This document shows positions 39,378-48,312 of a DNA stretch of 64,000 nt, piece by piece. The first letter of the stretch is position 1. Each line of letters opens with the position of its first letter. Below the pieces are notes generated by a model. That model did no database searches. It saw nothing but the letters and a program-made list of their open reading frames with translations, and was not told the origin of the DNA. The translations under genes and the position numbers were made by a program. This DNA comes from Thiomonas sp. FB-Cd (GTDB lineage Bacteria; Pseudomonadota; Gammaproteobacteria; Burkholderiales; Burkholderiaceae_C), in assembly GCF_000733775.1 (NCBI RefSeq), contig NZ_JPOE01000005.1:930001-994000 (forward strand), given 5' to 3'.

Positions 39378-40700
39378 CTAATGCATGTATTCGCGCGTTT
39401 CCGGCGTGAAATGAACGGCGAGAAGGTACATCGAACTGAGGGCTGCGGTGGATATGACCAGACTTAAGGGGAGATCGCTGGCGGCTTTTGACACGAACGA
39501 CACAACAATGGGCATGGAGCCGCCCAAGGCAAAACCGATGTTCCAGGATATTGCCGTGCCGCTTGAGCGGATTTTCGTGGGGAACCGCTCGTTCAATATG
39601 ATCAGGAGAGGCGCATAACACAAGGCACCGGTGCCGCTCAAGAGGACCGACAGTAAACCAATATCGATCACTGCTGTTGTGTGAGCCAGCCGCAAATAAA
39701 GCGCCGGGATGGCGATGAGGGAGAGCAGCCCAAATAGAACAACGCCCGTTTTTCGTCCAATGATGTCCGTGAGATAACCGGCAATCACGGAAAAAACAAT
39801 CACGGCAATCGCCGAGATGCTTAATATGATGCCAAGCTTTTGCGGCGGCACATGATTGACCAGGCGCATGAACGTCGGCAAGTAACCCGACGTTAAATAC
39901 GAGAGACCTCCGCCTGCCATGGTCAAGATGATGCTGATGACCACGGCGCCGAGAAATCCACCCTGGATCAAGGAGCGTAGAGGCGGTTTTTCTTCGGTTG
40001 CGGCGCCGAGTTTTCCCTTTTGCAGCTCATCCCACATGGGTGACTCCTCCAGCTTGGTGAAGACCAACAATCCCAGCAATGCGCTCAGCAGCCCGGAGAA
40101 GAACATGAATCGCCAGCCCCAGACTTGAAACGCATGTCCCGGGAAAATCCAGGTCACGAGGAGAAAGACGAGGGAGGCCAACAGTTTTCCAAGCCCCGAT
40201 CCACCACCGGATATGATCCCCGATGCCAATCCCCGCCATTTTGCGGCAATCGATTCCGTACCGATTGTGTGCGTGGAGGCAACCATCCCTCCCATGAAGA
40301 CCCCCTGGATGAGACGCAAAGCGATGAAGGCCATGGGCGCTGCAATGCCGATCGATTCGACGGTCGGGATGGTCCCCATGAGAGCAGTCGCGACGCCAAC
40401 CCCTATGGCGGCGATTGCCATGGCCCGTTTGCGACCGTTGCGATCCGCATAGTGCCCGAAGAGATAACCACCAACGGGACGCATCAAAAGTGTTGCCGCG
40501 AATGCAGCATAAACGCCCACCAATGAAGACATTTGCTGCGATGAATCAAAGAAGACTTTTCCGAGCGTTGGCGCGACGTAGAGCAAAATAAACAAGTCGA
40601 ACAGGTCAAATGCCCAACCGAGGCAGGAAAATGCGACGGCAGATGCCATCCGCCGTCGGCTGAGATCCGATGCATTCCCTTTCGGCGAAATTACACTCAC
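39378..40700 (-). CDS. MFS transporter, metabolite:H+ symporter type
   Basis: A 440-residue permease with about 12 helices. It carries the MFS A-motif variant GYLFGHYADRNGRKRAM between helices 2 and 3 and a second copy, GYLTDIIGRKTGVVLFG, in the second half. The opening SAVAFSCLGWAFDLFDLFIL resembles the MHS and sialic/aromatic-acid groups; the substrate is unknown. The start read here is a GTG at 40700 (after GGAG); an ATG 17 codons later is possible. By eye the gene has clearly lower GC than its neighbours, and it abuts an IS element, so recent transfer is likely. Confidence 0.82.
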   Translation of the reverse strand: MSVISPKGNASDLSRRRMASAVAFSCLGWAFDLFDLFILLYVAPTLGKVFFDSSQQMSSLVGVYAAFAATLLMRPVGGYLFGHYADRNGRKRAMAIAAIGVGVATALMGTIPTVESIGIAAPMAFIALRLIQGVFMGGMVASTHTIGTESIAAKWRGLASGIISGGGSGLGKLLASLVFLLVTWIFPGHAFQVWGWRFMFFSGLLSALLGLLVFTKLEESPMWDELQKGKLGAATEEKPPLRSLIQGGFLGAVVISIILTMAGGGLSYLTSGYLPTFMRLVNHVPPQKLGIILSISAIAVIVFSVIAGYLTDIIGRKTGVVLFGLLSLIAIPALYLRLAHTTAVIDIGLLSVLLSGTGALCYAPLLIILNERFPTKIRSSGTAISWNIGFALGGSMPIVVSFVSKAASDLPLSLVISTAALSSMYLLAVHFTPETREYMH

Positions 40701-40734
40701 CTGGACTCCAAGGGCGTGGATGTGAATGCTCCCG

Positions 40735-40763
40735 CGACTAAGCGCCTAGAGGCGCTGTATTCG
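40735..40763. repeat. Terminal hairpin of the IS element, tnpB side
   Basis: GCGCC (40742-40746) and GGCGC (40751-40755) form a perfect inner stem with a TAGA loop; outer bases CGACTA and TGTATTCG can pair partly. The tnpB stop codon (40738-40740) is inside it. On the minus strand this region is where a TnpB-associated guide RNA would end, with the guide copied from the flank at about 40702-40721. Confidence 0.7.
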
Positions 40764-42201
40764 GGGCATCAACGTCAGGACTCATGCCGCGACCTTGATG
40801 CCCGTCCGATGAAACTTGGCGGTTAGATGCCCCACGCAACAGACGGGCATGCGCCCAGATGTCGGCGAGAACCAGAGGCATTCTCTCCACGGCGCCGGAG
40901 CTTTTGCCGGTTGCCGCGCCTTGCATTTCTTTGGGCTTGAGCCACAGGAGCATCGCCAGCCCTCGGGCCGCGATGTTCAGTGCGCCGTTGAGATCGGCGT
41001 TGTACTTCTTGCCCGAGGCGAAGGTCGCCAGTTGGGCATTTCGCTTCGAACGAATGACCTTGCCTGAGCCGTCATACGCCCATCGACTGGTGCCACGGGC
41101 GTAGACCTCCAGCACGCGCAGACCCATCTCCTGCGCCTTGAGCGCAAGGGCCTGGATCAGCGCGCGATGCTGGAAGCGATGGAAGCGCTTGCGCTGCTGC
41201 TTCGACGGCCCCTTGGGCTTCCAGCCCTTGAGATCTTCGACGGCGAAGGCTTTGGCGCCATGCTGGGCGGCGAATGCTGCCAGGCGCGACGCCAGGGTGC
41301 GCGCCGCGTCGAGGCTCAGTCCCTCGATACGGCGGTGAATCGCCGAGCAATGCTTCTGGCCGCGCACGTGGGGGCCGGATTGGCGATGCTTGGCGGCGAT
41401 GACGGATGCAAGAGCGTCGCGCTGGTCGTTGTGCCTGCCGCACGTCAGGAACGTGCGGGCGATCACCGTGCCAGTGGAGTCGACGATTGCGGCCGTCGCT
41501 GCGGTGTTGATGCCCACGTCCACGCTGCAGATGCGGTGCTTGCCGTGGACGAAGTCTGTGTTGGTCACGTAGTTTCTCGGGCGCAGCGCGACCGGGCAGG
41601 ACAGCACAACCTTGGCGCCGCGCACGATGAGCGAGGGGCTTTGGTCGAGCTTGGCCGCCTTCGGCTGCACGCGCACGAACCGGCCCTTGACGCGCAGCGG
41701 TTCGCTGAACCGCCACTGACCGTCTGCGCCCAGCAGCTTGATCTGCACGGTGCGCATGCCCGTGCCATAGAGGATCATGTTGCCGCCGTACAGCGACGGG
41801 TAGACGTTGTTCAGTCCGAGCCGTGGGGGCCGGGCGCCTTCTTCGCGGTCGCGCCCGCCGATCTGCCCGTCGAGGAAGTTGTTCCAGTTCGATAGAAACG
41901 ATGAGACTGCGCCATGGGCTTGTTCGATCGCTGCGCGGCGCAGGTAGCTTGGCATCTTGCCGAACATGCGACCCAGCTCCGGGTATTGGACTTGCGGGCG
42001 CTGCGCGGTCTTGTGGAACAAGTCTTCGATGCTGGCGCATTTGACCTTGCCGTGCGAGATGTCTGCCCAATGCACCAGCATGACGCCGCACAGTCCACGC
42101 ACGACACGACGAAACGCGGCGACCGTGCGCTCGACATCCTCGCGCACTGCTGGTGAAACGCCAAGCGCATGACCTTCGGAGCGAAAAATGACTGGAGCCA
42201 T
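40738..42201 (-). CDS. tnpB: TnpB-like RNA-guided nuclease lacking the zinc-ribbon cysteines
   Basis: A 487-residue OrfB/TnpB protein. The RuvC residues are D228 (CSVDVGINTAATAAIV), E322 (AFAVEDLKGW) and D403 (KKYNADLNGALNIAARG), so the nuclease triad is complete. Between E322 and D403, where most TnpB proteins have a CxxC...CxxC zinc ribbon, this protein has RGTSRWAYDGSGKVIR and LATFASGKK with no cysteine. The N-terminal 210 residues are longer than in compact TnpBs, and a 70-residue tail runs into the terminal hairpin. It belongs to a cysteine-less subgroup and could still be an active guide-directed nuclease. Confidence 0.85.
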   Translation of the reverse strand: MAPVIFRSEGHALGVSPAVREDVERTVAAFRRVVRGLCGVMLVHWADISHGKVKCASIEDLFHKTAQRPQVQYPELGRMFGKMPSYLRRAAIEQAHGAVSSFLSNWNNFLDGQIGGRDREEGARPPRLGLNNVYPSLYGGNMILYGTGMRTVQIKLLGADGQWRFSEPLRVKGRFVRVQPKAAKLDQSPSLIVRGAKVVLSCPVALRPRNYVTNTDFVHGKHRICSVDVGINTAATAAIVDSTGTVIARTFLTCGRHNDQRDALASVIAAKHRQSGPHVRGQKHCSAIHRRIEGLSLDAARTLASRLAAFAAQHGAKAFAVEDLKGWKPKGPSKQQRKRFHRFQHRALIQALALKAQEMGLRVLEVYARGTSRWAYDGSGKVIRSKRNAQLATFASGKKYNADLNGALNIAARGLAMLLWLKPKEMQGAATGKSSGAVERMPLVLADIWAHARLLRGASNRQVSSDGHQGRGMSPDVDAPNTAPLGA

Positions 42202-42242
42202 GCGCTTGATGGTACGATCATCAACTTAACTATTCAAGTGAC

Positions 42243-42689
42243 ATGACCATGTCTGACGGATTCAAGACAAGCAATCATGCGGCTTACAGCCTGTACTATC
42301 ACATCATCCTCACAATTAAATACAGGAACAGGTGCCTGACCGTGGAGATGCTCGACCGACTGCGCGAAATCTTCACCAACGTCAGTGCGTCCTGGCGCTG
42401 CCGGCTGATCGAATTCGGCGGCGAGGCGGATCATGTACATCTACTGATCGAGGGGCAGCCCTCGATGGACCTTGCGCGATTCGTCGGAAATTTGAAAACC
42501 GTGAGTTCCCGCTACATCCGCAAGGAATTTGCGCAGCACTTGCGCAAGTTTTTCTGGAAGGTTCAGTTCTGGAACAACGCCTACGCAGTGGTCAGCGCGG
42601 GCGGACACGCGAGCATCGAACAGTTGCTCGCCTACATCCAGGATCAAGAACAGCCGCCATCGGCGGCTCACCGCTTGACCCGCGACTAA
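42243..42689 (+). CDS. tnpA: IS200-like Y1 transposase TnpA
   Basis: A 148-residue HUH transposase. The metal-binding histidines are in GEADHVHLLIEG and the catalytic tyrosine is probably in LLAYIQDQEQP near the C-terminus. It cuts and joins single-stranded ends at the hairpins. Length and motifs are intact. An ATG two codons downstream is an alternative start. Its stop codon (42687-42689) lies inside the right terminal hairpin. Confidence 0.92.
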   Translation: MTMSDGFKTSNHAAYSLYYHIILTIKYRNRCLTVEMLDRLREIFTNVSASWRCRLIEFGGEADHVHLLIEGQPSMDLARFVGNLKTVSSRYIRKEFAQHLRKFFWKVQFWNNAYAVVSAGGHASIEQLLAYIQDQEQPPSAAHRLTRD

Positions 42690-42709
42690 GCGCTTGCGCG
42701 CTGTAGTCG
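42683..42709. repeat. Terminal hairpin of the IS element, tnpA side
   Basis: CGACTA (42683-42688) pairs with TAGTCG (42704-42709) and GCGC (42690-42693) with GCGC (42698-42701), leaving a small bulge and a TTGC loop. It matches the opposite end in sequence and orientation and contains the tnpA stop codon. Confidence 0.75.
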
Positions 42710-42728
42710 GGGGATGCGCGGTGAGTTG

Positions 42729-43496
42729 CTCAATCGCATGATGTCATCAACCGACCGTTGGATGCGAGCCTCCGGGGGCACCGCTTTTCCAATCCAGCCG
42801 GCCAGCGGTTTGGGGTGTTCCCAGACCCCGACGGGCCTTAATCTTTTCGGGAATGAATTAATCAAGGTGAATGTTGTACGGTGGCAAGTCGTTCGCCTCA
42901 TGGCGAGATTTTAGAGGTGTCAGGCATTTGGGGAAGTCGTCGGCGTTCCCGACTCGCCCGCGCCAGATAGCTGTCGCGTCGAGGGTGCGTCGCCTAACTC
43001 AAAGCCGGCGCAATGGCGCCCCCTCTCCACGACACGCGCCGGCTCCTCAATCGCATATCATGAATCAGGACATCCACGGCGTGCGGACGCCTTCGATACG
43101 TTGATTGGCATCGCCAGACAGGCGTGTCGCCAATTCGATCCAGGCGGCGAAACTTCATCCGAATTGACCTGGGAGGCATCCTCAGCGTGAGAAAACGGCA
43201 TTCCACCGTCCACCAAATCCCTGATGGCCAGTGGAGCGCAAGCGCCGCATTTACAGAAACCTTGCCCACGCGAACGTGCACGTGTTGCCTGCAAATGGGC
43301 CGCACGCGCCTTCATGAGCTGCCGGGTTTGATGCGGGCAAGCCAACTTGCTGGGCATCTTGCAGACTCAACAGACTGGCCATTCGCTCACAGTTGTGGAG
43401 TCGTGGCGCTTCCGCCGCTCCACGGCCAGTGCCAGCCCCGCTCGGATACCCGGGCGAGGCGGCCCGCGCCGGCGCCAAGTCGGCATGACTGGACAC
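42729..43496. other. Accessory stretch of about 770 bases without a credible gene
   Basis: Between the IS element and the EAL gene no open frame shows a ribosome-binding site, family motif or natural composition. The AT-rich part at about 42838-42915 contrasts with the flanks. Several arginine- and cysteine-rich frames are present on both strands but look like noise. It may be the remnant of older insertions. Confidence 0.5.
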
Positions 43497-45530
43497 CTAG
43501 GCCAAGCGGACCCTGTCCACAAGCCACTGTGTCAACAACCGGCTCGCTTCCCGAGGGTCATTGCCGGAATGAATTTGTGCATGCCACTGGTTGACGTCGC
43601 GGTCGTCAGGGGCGTGGAGACGAAAGAACTGCGTCAATGGGCACGTGTCCAGGGCCGTCGCGGGCTTGGGTGGATCCCCAGAGTGCATGAACGCCCAGTG
43701 ATACGCCAAGGCCCCGAGTGGGGTGCGGATCTGACCGGACCGCATGCGCAGCTTGAATTGCCGCACCCACCCCGCAATGGCGTCTAGCGGCATGGGCTTC
43801 GCAAGTGCATAGCCTTGGCCAAAGGTCGCCCCTAGAACGGTTACGGCTTCGATCAGTCCATCGTCCTCCAACCCCTCCACAACCAATTCGCGCTCCAGGT
43901 CGCGCGCAATTTGGATGAGTGCGCCCACAAGGCTCAGCACCCGCATGGGACTCGTGCGCATCGTCGCGAGGAGGCCCTGGTCGATCTTGATGACATCAAA
44001 CGGCAAGATGGACAGGCGCTCCAGGCTGCTATAGCCCGACCCCAGGTCATCCATGGACAGCCGCACCCCCAGCCGGGTGAGCTGTTGAATGGCTTCACTC
44101 TGGGCCGCGGAGTCGATCTCTTGCGTCTCCAACAGCTCGACACTCAGGCGATGGGGCGCAACGCCATGGCGACGCAAGGCATGGCTGATCCAAATTGGGC
44201 TGTCGGGATTGAGCAAGGCTGATGGGGGAAGATTGATCGCAACCGTCAATTGCAACGACTCCGCGTCCCACGTTATCAAGCCATGCAGCGCCTGGTCCAG
44301 ACCGTTCTTGAAAAGTTGCTCCAACTCCGCATTACCCAGCAGAGGCAGGAATTTAGCGGGGGCGACGATCGTTCCGTCCTGGAGCCGCAGACGGGCAAGG
44401 GCTTCCACTGAATGCACGGCTCCCGTGCGCAGGTTGACCACGGGTTGGCCATACATCACCAAGCCGCCCGAAAAGACCTGCTGCCTGTAGCTTTTGGCGA
44501 TGGATTCCGGCAATGCAAAGACATTTTTTGCGCGGCAGCGTTGCCACGCCTGCTCCCATCGGCGTTGCAGCCCGCGCCCGAATTCCCGGATCCAGTCCGA
44601 CTCAAACTGGTTCGGGAACGCGCCATACAGGTACACGCACGCGACGGCATGGCCGGCCTCATCGAGAATGGGAAGCGCCAGGGTCGACTGAATGTTCAGG
44701 CGCCGTGCGGGCTCCGCCCAGAACTGCAGGCGCGGATCGCTCGCATAGGCCGGCGTGCTCTGCGCCTGCAGTGTTCGCCATGCGACCGCGATCAGCCCCT
44801 GGCCCCTCGGCGAGTCCGGGTCAATCAGTACACTCGTCTGGGGATTTTGCAGAACGTCCATGATGCCTTGGGCCTTCGGGCCCGCGCTGCGCTCGACCGT
44901 CAACACGCCCTCTTGATTCAGGCGCATCAGCAAGGCCCCATGGATCCCAGGCAAAGCGCCCAATGCATTGAGCTCGAATGCCGATACATCGGGCCATGGC
45001 ATGCCAAGAGCGGGGAACGGACGCGAAAGCGTCCCGAAATACGCGGCGACCGTACGCTCCGCCGCTTCGAGTTGACCCTGAATGTCGTCCTGCAGTCGGG
45101 CCTCGATGATCAGAGCCAACGAATAGCGGCGCTTCGTGGCCATCGGGACGCCATTCAAATGCAAGCCAAGCAAGCGTCGATAAATCGACAGCGATTGCAC
45201 CAGCAACGAATTGGTCACACCCACCAAGGCATGGATTGCCCCCAGTGCCTGAGCCCGTTGGATGATTTGCTCGCGCATCGTGTCCGGCGAAAGCAGAAAT
45301 TGCAGATGGCCCGTCTGATGGGATTTCAGCGTTTGCATGGCCTCGCCGCCCAGCGTTGCAAGGATCGCACGTGCTGCGGGACGCTCCGCGAGTCTGCCGT
45401 AGAACTCATCGGCGAATCGGGTCGCCAGCAGCTGAACGTGCCGCTGCGCTGCGCGCAGCAATACGGCGGCTTGCGGCCCGTAAGGCTCAATCGTTTGATC
45501 GGCCTCTTCAACTTTCGTGGGTTGCAGCAT
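43497..45530 (-). CDS. Globin-like sensor, GAF and EAL c-di-GMP phosphodiesterase
   Basis: A 677-residue, apparently soluble protein. Residues about 15-165 resemble a protoglobin-type heme sensor, with H75 and H100 (GAIHALVGV) as candidate heme ligands. Residues about 180-320 are GAF-like. The EAL domain, about 350-590, is complete: EAL (376-378), Asn in AINLPPSALL, Glu in ELLETQE, DDLGSGYSSLERL, Lys in VIKIDQGL, the Glu in VVEGLEDD and GQGYALAKP. It should hydrolyse c-di-GMP in response to a gas such as oxygen or NO. The last 80 residues contain CPLTQFF and WHAQIH and are unassigned. No GGDEF domain is fused. Confidence 0.85.
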   Translation of the reverse strand: MLQPTKVEEADQTIEPYGPQAAVLLRAAQRHVQLLATRFADEFYGRLAERPAARAILATLGGEAMQTLKSHQTGHLQFLLSPDTMREQIIQRAQALGAIHALVGVTNSLLVQSLSIYRRLLGLHLNGVPMATKRRYSLALIIEARLQDDIQGQLEAAERTVAAYFGTLSRPFPALGMPWPDVSAFELNALGALPGIHGALLMRLNQEGVLTVERSAGPKAQGIMDVLQNPQTSVLIDPDSPRGQGLIAVAWRTLQAQSTPAYASDPRLQFWAEPARRLNIQSTLALPILDEAGHAVACVYLYGAFPNQFESDWIREFGRGLQRRWEQAWQRCRAKNVFALPESIAKSYRQQVFSGGLVMYGQPVVNLRTGAVHSVEALARLRLQDGTIVAPAKFLPLLGNAELEQLFKNGLDQALHGLITWDAESLQLTVAINLPPSALLNPDSPIWISHALRRHGVAPHRLSVELLETQEIDSAAQSEAIQQLTRLGVRLSMDDLGSGYSSLERLSILPFDVIKIDQGLLATMRTSPMRVLSLVGALIQIARDLERELVVEGLEDDGLIEAVTVLGATFGQGYALAKPMPLDAIAGWVRQFKLRMRSGQIRTPLGALAYHWAFMHSGDPPKPATALDTCPLTQFFRLHAPDDRDVNQWHAQIHSGNDPREASRLLTQWLVDRVRLA

Positions 45531-46008
45531 CGCGATCGACCCTCATCAGCCAGCCCTCTGGATTGGCAACAGAGCAGGCGCCCAATTCCAGGCGCATGCC
45601 AACCGCCCCCCGAAACCGCCGAGGAAAGTACGCGGCATGTCAATCAATGGCGGATGCCGCCGCGCGCCGTGCTGCCAAACTCTTTTTCCGGACCATTGCT
45701 TGTTGAGGAAATATCGCATAAGTGCGATATGTTTGTCCATCGCTTCTTTTATCACAGGGCCTTTCGCACTGTGCAGCCCGCGCACGCCCAAGGGTTTGCA
45801 AGACCCATTGCGACATCGCCTTGTGGTTAACCCTGTTGCTGCCCAGGTCATGCCGCGCCGATCCAAACGGATGGCTCATACTTCAAAAGGCGCTGGCGTC
45901 GTTTCCTGAAGGCCTCACGATAATCTGGCCTTCTGGCCAAGCGGCGTCCAATGGAGGCTGAAGTAGCCAGACCTCCGAGTCTGGCCATCCGTGGGGGGGG
46001 GCCTTGCG

Positions 46009-46596
46009 ATGGCAATTGCAACGGTTGCGTTTTTGCGCTTTGCGCTTGCGGTCTTGCTCGCAGGTGCGGGCTGCCTGGGATCTGGGCCATTGAACGCCGC
46101 GGAGCCCGAAGTGCGGGTCAATCCTTTCCACGATCCATTCAAGCAGGTCACGCATGGGTTACCAGGCTGCCCCGTGCCGAGTCCGCCCACCTATAGCCAA
46201 CACGACATGCATTTGGCGGAGCATCATCGCGTCGAACAGGGCAACAGCTGTTTCCTCGCCGGACGGTGTCGGCTTTCAAACAGCTTTCTTTACGACAAGG
46301 GCATTGCCAGCGCTCTGTTTCCACGGTTGGCTGCTGACCGGGCATTGGAGGGATCTTCCGTATGGGTTTTGGTGCAGGGCCGATTCGTGCAGTTTTTCGG
46401 GTGCGTTAGTCATAAAGGCCAAATAGACCACCTGGAAGCCATTGCGAGGCAAACGCCAGATGTGCAGGCGGTCCTTGCCAATGTGATGGTGGGCATTGAC
46501 TCCAAACCGCCCTATTTGACGGCCTCCCCATCCCTGACCTGTGGCCAAAGCTTGCGTGGAAAGGGCGAAAAGCCCTGCCGCACGTCGCACGAATGA
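46009..46596 (+). CDS. Secreted BON-domain-like protein
   Basis: A 195-residue exported protein. The signal peptide ends about residue 30 (AVLLAGAGCLGSGPLNA). The central block RVEQGNSCFLAGRCRLSNSFLYDKGIASALFPRL and the strand-rich SSVWVLVQGRFVQFFGCVSHKGQ, followed by AIARQTPDVQAVLANVMVGI, match a group of BON-like periplasmic proteins of Burkholderiales. Four or more cysteines could form disulfides. The ATG at 46009 follows a G-rich run. It stands alone between two c-di-GMP genes on the other strand. Confidence 0.6.
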   Translation: MAIATVAFLRFALAVLLAGAGCLGSGPLNAAEPEVRVNPFHDPFKQVTHGLPGCPVPSPPTYSQHDMHLAEHHRVEQGNSCFLAGRCRLSNSFLYDKGIASALFPRLAADRALEGSSVWVLVQGRFVQFFGCVSHKGQIDHLEAIARQTPDVQAVLANVMVGIDSKPPYLTASPSLTCGQSLRGKGEKPCRTSHE

Positions 46597-46765
46597 CACT
46601 TGCGTGCGGCGCTTTCAGTCGACTCCTGCGTTGCGGGTCACCCCACCGCGCCGATTCGCCACGATTGGCCCGCCGCGCGAGCCGCGATGCACGAGTTGGG
46701 CGCGTCATGGCAGGGATCAAACAACGCGGATGCCTCTCCGGCAGAATCGCTGCAGCCTCGTCGCG

Positions 46766-47998
46766 CTATGGATCACGCGGCAACTCCTGCCGTGGTGCTT
46801 GGGTCTCCTTGACGCCAAGCTGCCACCAACGGGTGCGGGTCGCTTTCTGACGCTTCAACTGATACATGGCCTCATCGGCTTGCCGCAGGAGCATGTCGGC
46901 GTCGGTCCCATCAATCGGATAGCGCGCCACCCCCATCGTCATGCCAATTTCCACGAATTGATTCAGTGCAACGGAGATCGGTGTGCCCACGGCTTGGTGG
47001 ACACGATCGAAAACGGCAGTGAGCTGCCCCAGCGCGCTGTCTGGATCAATGTTCTCGATGACGATGGCAAATTCATCTCCGCCGAGCCGGGCGATCAATT
47101 CCGTTTCGCGCAACGCGTCGCGCCAACGCCGTGCGACCTCGCGCAGCAATGCATCCCCCGCGTCGTGTCCATGCGTGTCGTTCACACGCTTGAAGTCGTC
47201 CAGGTCAACGTAGCCAACAGCAATCTCGGTGCCTTCACGCTTTGCGCGCGCGAGTGCATCATTCAGCCGCAAGCTCAATGCACTGCGGTTGGGCAGCCTC
47301 GTCAACGGGTCGTAGAGCGATTGCCGTTCTGCGTTGGCGCGCAGCCGCGACAGCTCCAGGAAGGACGCGTAGATGCGCCGGGTTGCCAGGGCAAGATAGG
47401 CAAAATACAGGACCGCGAGATAGCCTGCCGCCTGGAGCACGGGCTCGGGCGATAGCAACAGGCGAGGCCCCATCGTGATGGCCGAGGGCAACATGTAGAG
47501 CAGCGCCGAGGGCGCGTCGGACGACTGCTGCGCCACCCCTGCGCCACAGACCGCAGCGATCACGGTCGCCATGAATAGCTCGTCGAGCGGGCTCGTCGGA
47601 AACATGAACAGGGGCAGCACAGCCCACGAGGCGCCAAGGATCAATACGCTCACCCGAGCTCGGAGGAGCCAGAGGCCGGCATGCTCCTGGAGCTTGGCTT
47701 CGGGCCGCGAAGCGAACCAAATTGCGAGGCGCGCGGAGTGCGCCAGGACCATCCACGCGAACCACAGCAAAAGCGCGGGCGCAGGCACCTGCCCGCGCAA
47801 CACCCATGCCAAGACTGCCGCCGGGATCACACCGCCGGCGAAGCCGACGGGGATCGAATTCAGCGACACCCTGGCCAGATCGGCGGCAACGTCCTCATTG
47901 AGGAGCATCCGCCGTTTCGCGGCGGCAATTCGCGACTCTGCTTTCGCGGTCGCGTGCGTGACCGTGAACGATCCGCTGGCTTGAATTTGATCAGTCAT
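46766..47998 (-). CDS. Membrane-bound GGDEF diguanylate cyclase
   Basis: A 410-residue protein. Residues about 47-210 hold six or so membrane helices with no recognised sensor family. A short linker leads to the GGDEF domain (about 228-390), with DPLTRLPNRSAL, YVDLDDFKRVNDTHGHDAGD and the active-site RLGGDEFAIV. The upstream inhibitory RxxD site is not evident, because the residues before GGDEF are RETELIARL. It should make c-di-GMP and may counteract the nearby EAL protein. Confidence 0.88.
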   Translation of the reverse strand: MTDQIQASGSFTVTHATAKAESRIAAAKRRMLLNEDVAADLARVSLNSIPVGFAGGVIPAAVLAWVLRGQVPAPALLLWFAWMVLAHSARLAIWFASRPEAKLQEHAGLWLLRARVSVLILGASWAVLPLFMFPTSPLDELFMATVIAAVCGAGVAQQSSDAPSALLYMLPSAITMGPRLLLSPEPVLQAAGYLAVLYFAYLALATRRIYASFLELSRLRANAERQSLYDPLTRLPNRSALSLRLNDALARAKREGTEIAVGYVDLDDFKRVNDTHGHDAGDALLREVARRWRDALRETELIARLGGDEFAIVIENIDPDSALGQLTAVFDRVHQAVGTPISVALNQFVEIGMTMGVARYPIDGTDADMLLRQADEAMYQLKRQKATRTRWWQLGVKETQAPRQELPRDP

Positions 47999-48312
47999 GG
48001 GGATGTTGGCAACCTAATCTTCGAGGACCACCGCTTGCTCATTCGACATCTTTGGACCGCTCCAGTGCGGTGACAGCGCCGCAAATCACCCGACTTTGAC
48101 CTCTGCGTATCAGCCGTGGTGGCGTTGCAATCCATGGCGGCAACTGAGGCGCGCTCGCTGACTGCCGTGCAGCGTCCCGCCATGATTGCTCCCTGCACTG
48201 GCTGAGAACCCCGTGGACAAGGCAAGGAGTCGGAATCACCTTGGGCGTGAAGCCATACCTGAACGATAGAGGGTGAGACCCCCCCGTGCCAGCCCCGATG
48301 GACCAACGTTTC

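Larger units (their letters stand above)
40722..42728. mobile_element. IS200/IS605-family element with divergent tnpA and tnpB
   Basis: About 2.0 kb. A Y1 transposase gene (plus strand) and a TnpB gene (minus strand) diverge from a 41-base gap. Both ends carry a similar hairpin in the same orientation, sharing CCCGCGACTAAGCGC and GCGCTGTA-TCGGGG, as expected for single-strand transposition by HUH enzymes. No terminal inverted repeats or target duplication are expected or seen. The outer limits given are estimates (about 10-15 bases beyond the hairpins), based on candidate cleavage motifs TTCAC on the tnpB side and TTGAG on the tnpA side, read on the minus strand. Confidence 0.85.

Noticed and set aside
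42838..42915. AT-rich patch considered as an attachment site or small RNA gene
   Set aside because: No direct repeats, hairpin or promoter pair could be found around it.
43058..43357. Minus-strand frame with FCKCGACAP-like cysteines that might be a zinc-finger remnant
   Set aside because: No recognisable family, no ribosome-binding site, and composition like random GC-rich sequence.
45531..46008. Possible small gene between the EAL and BON genes
   Set aside because: Frames on both strands are arginine- and cysteine-rich with no start signal or family features; I see nothing to annotate.
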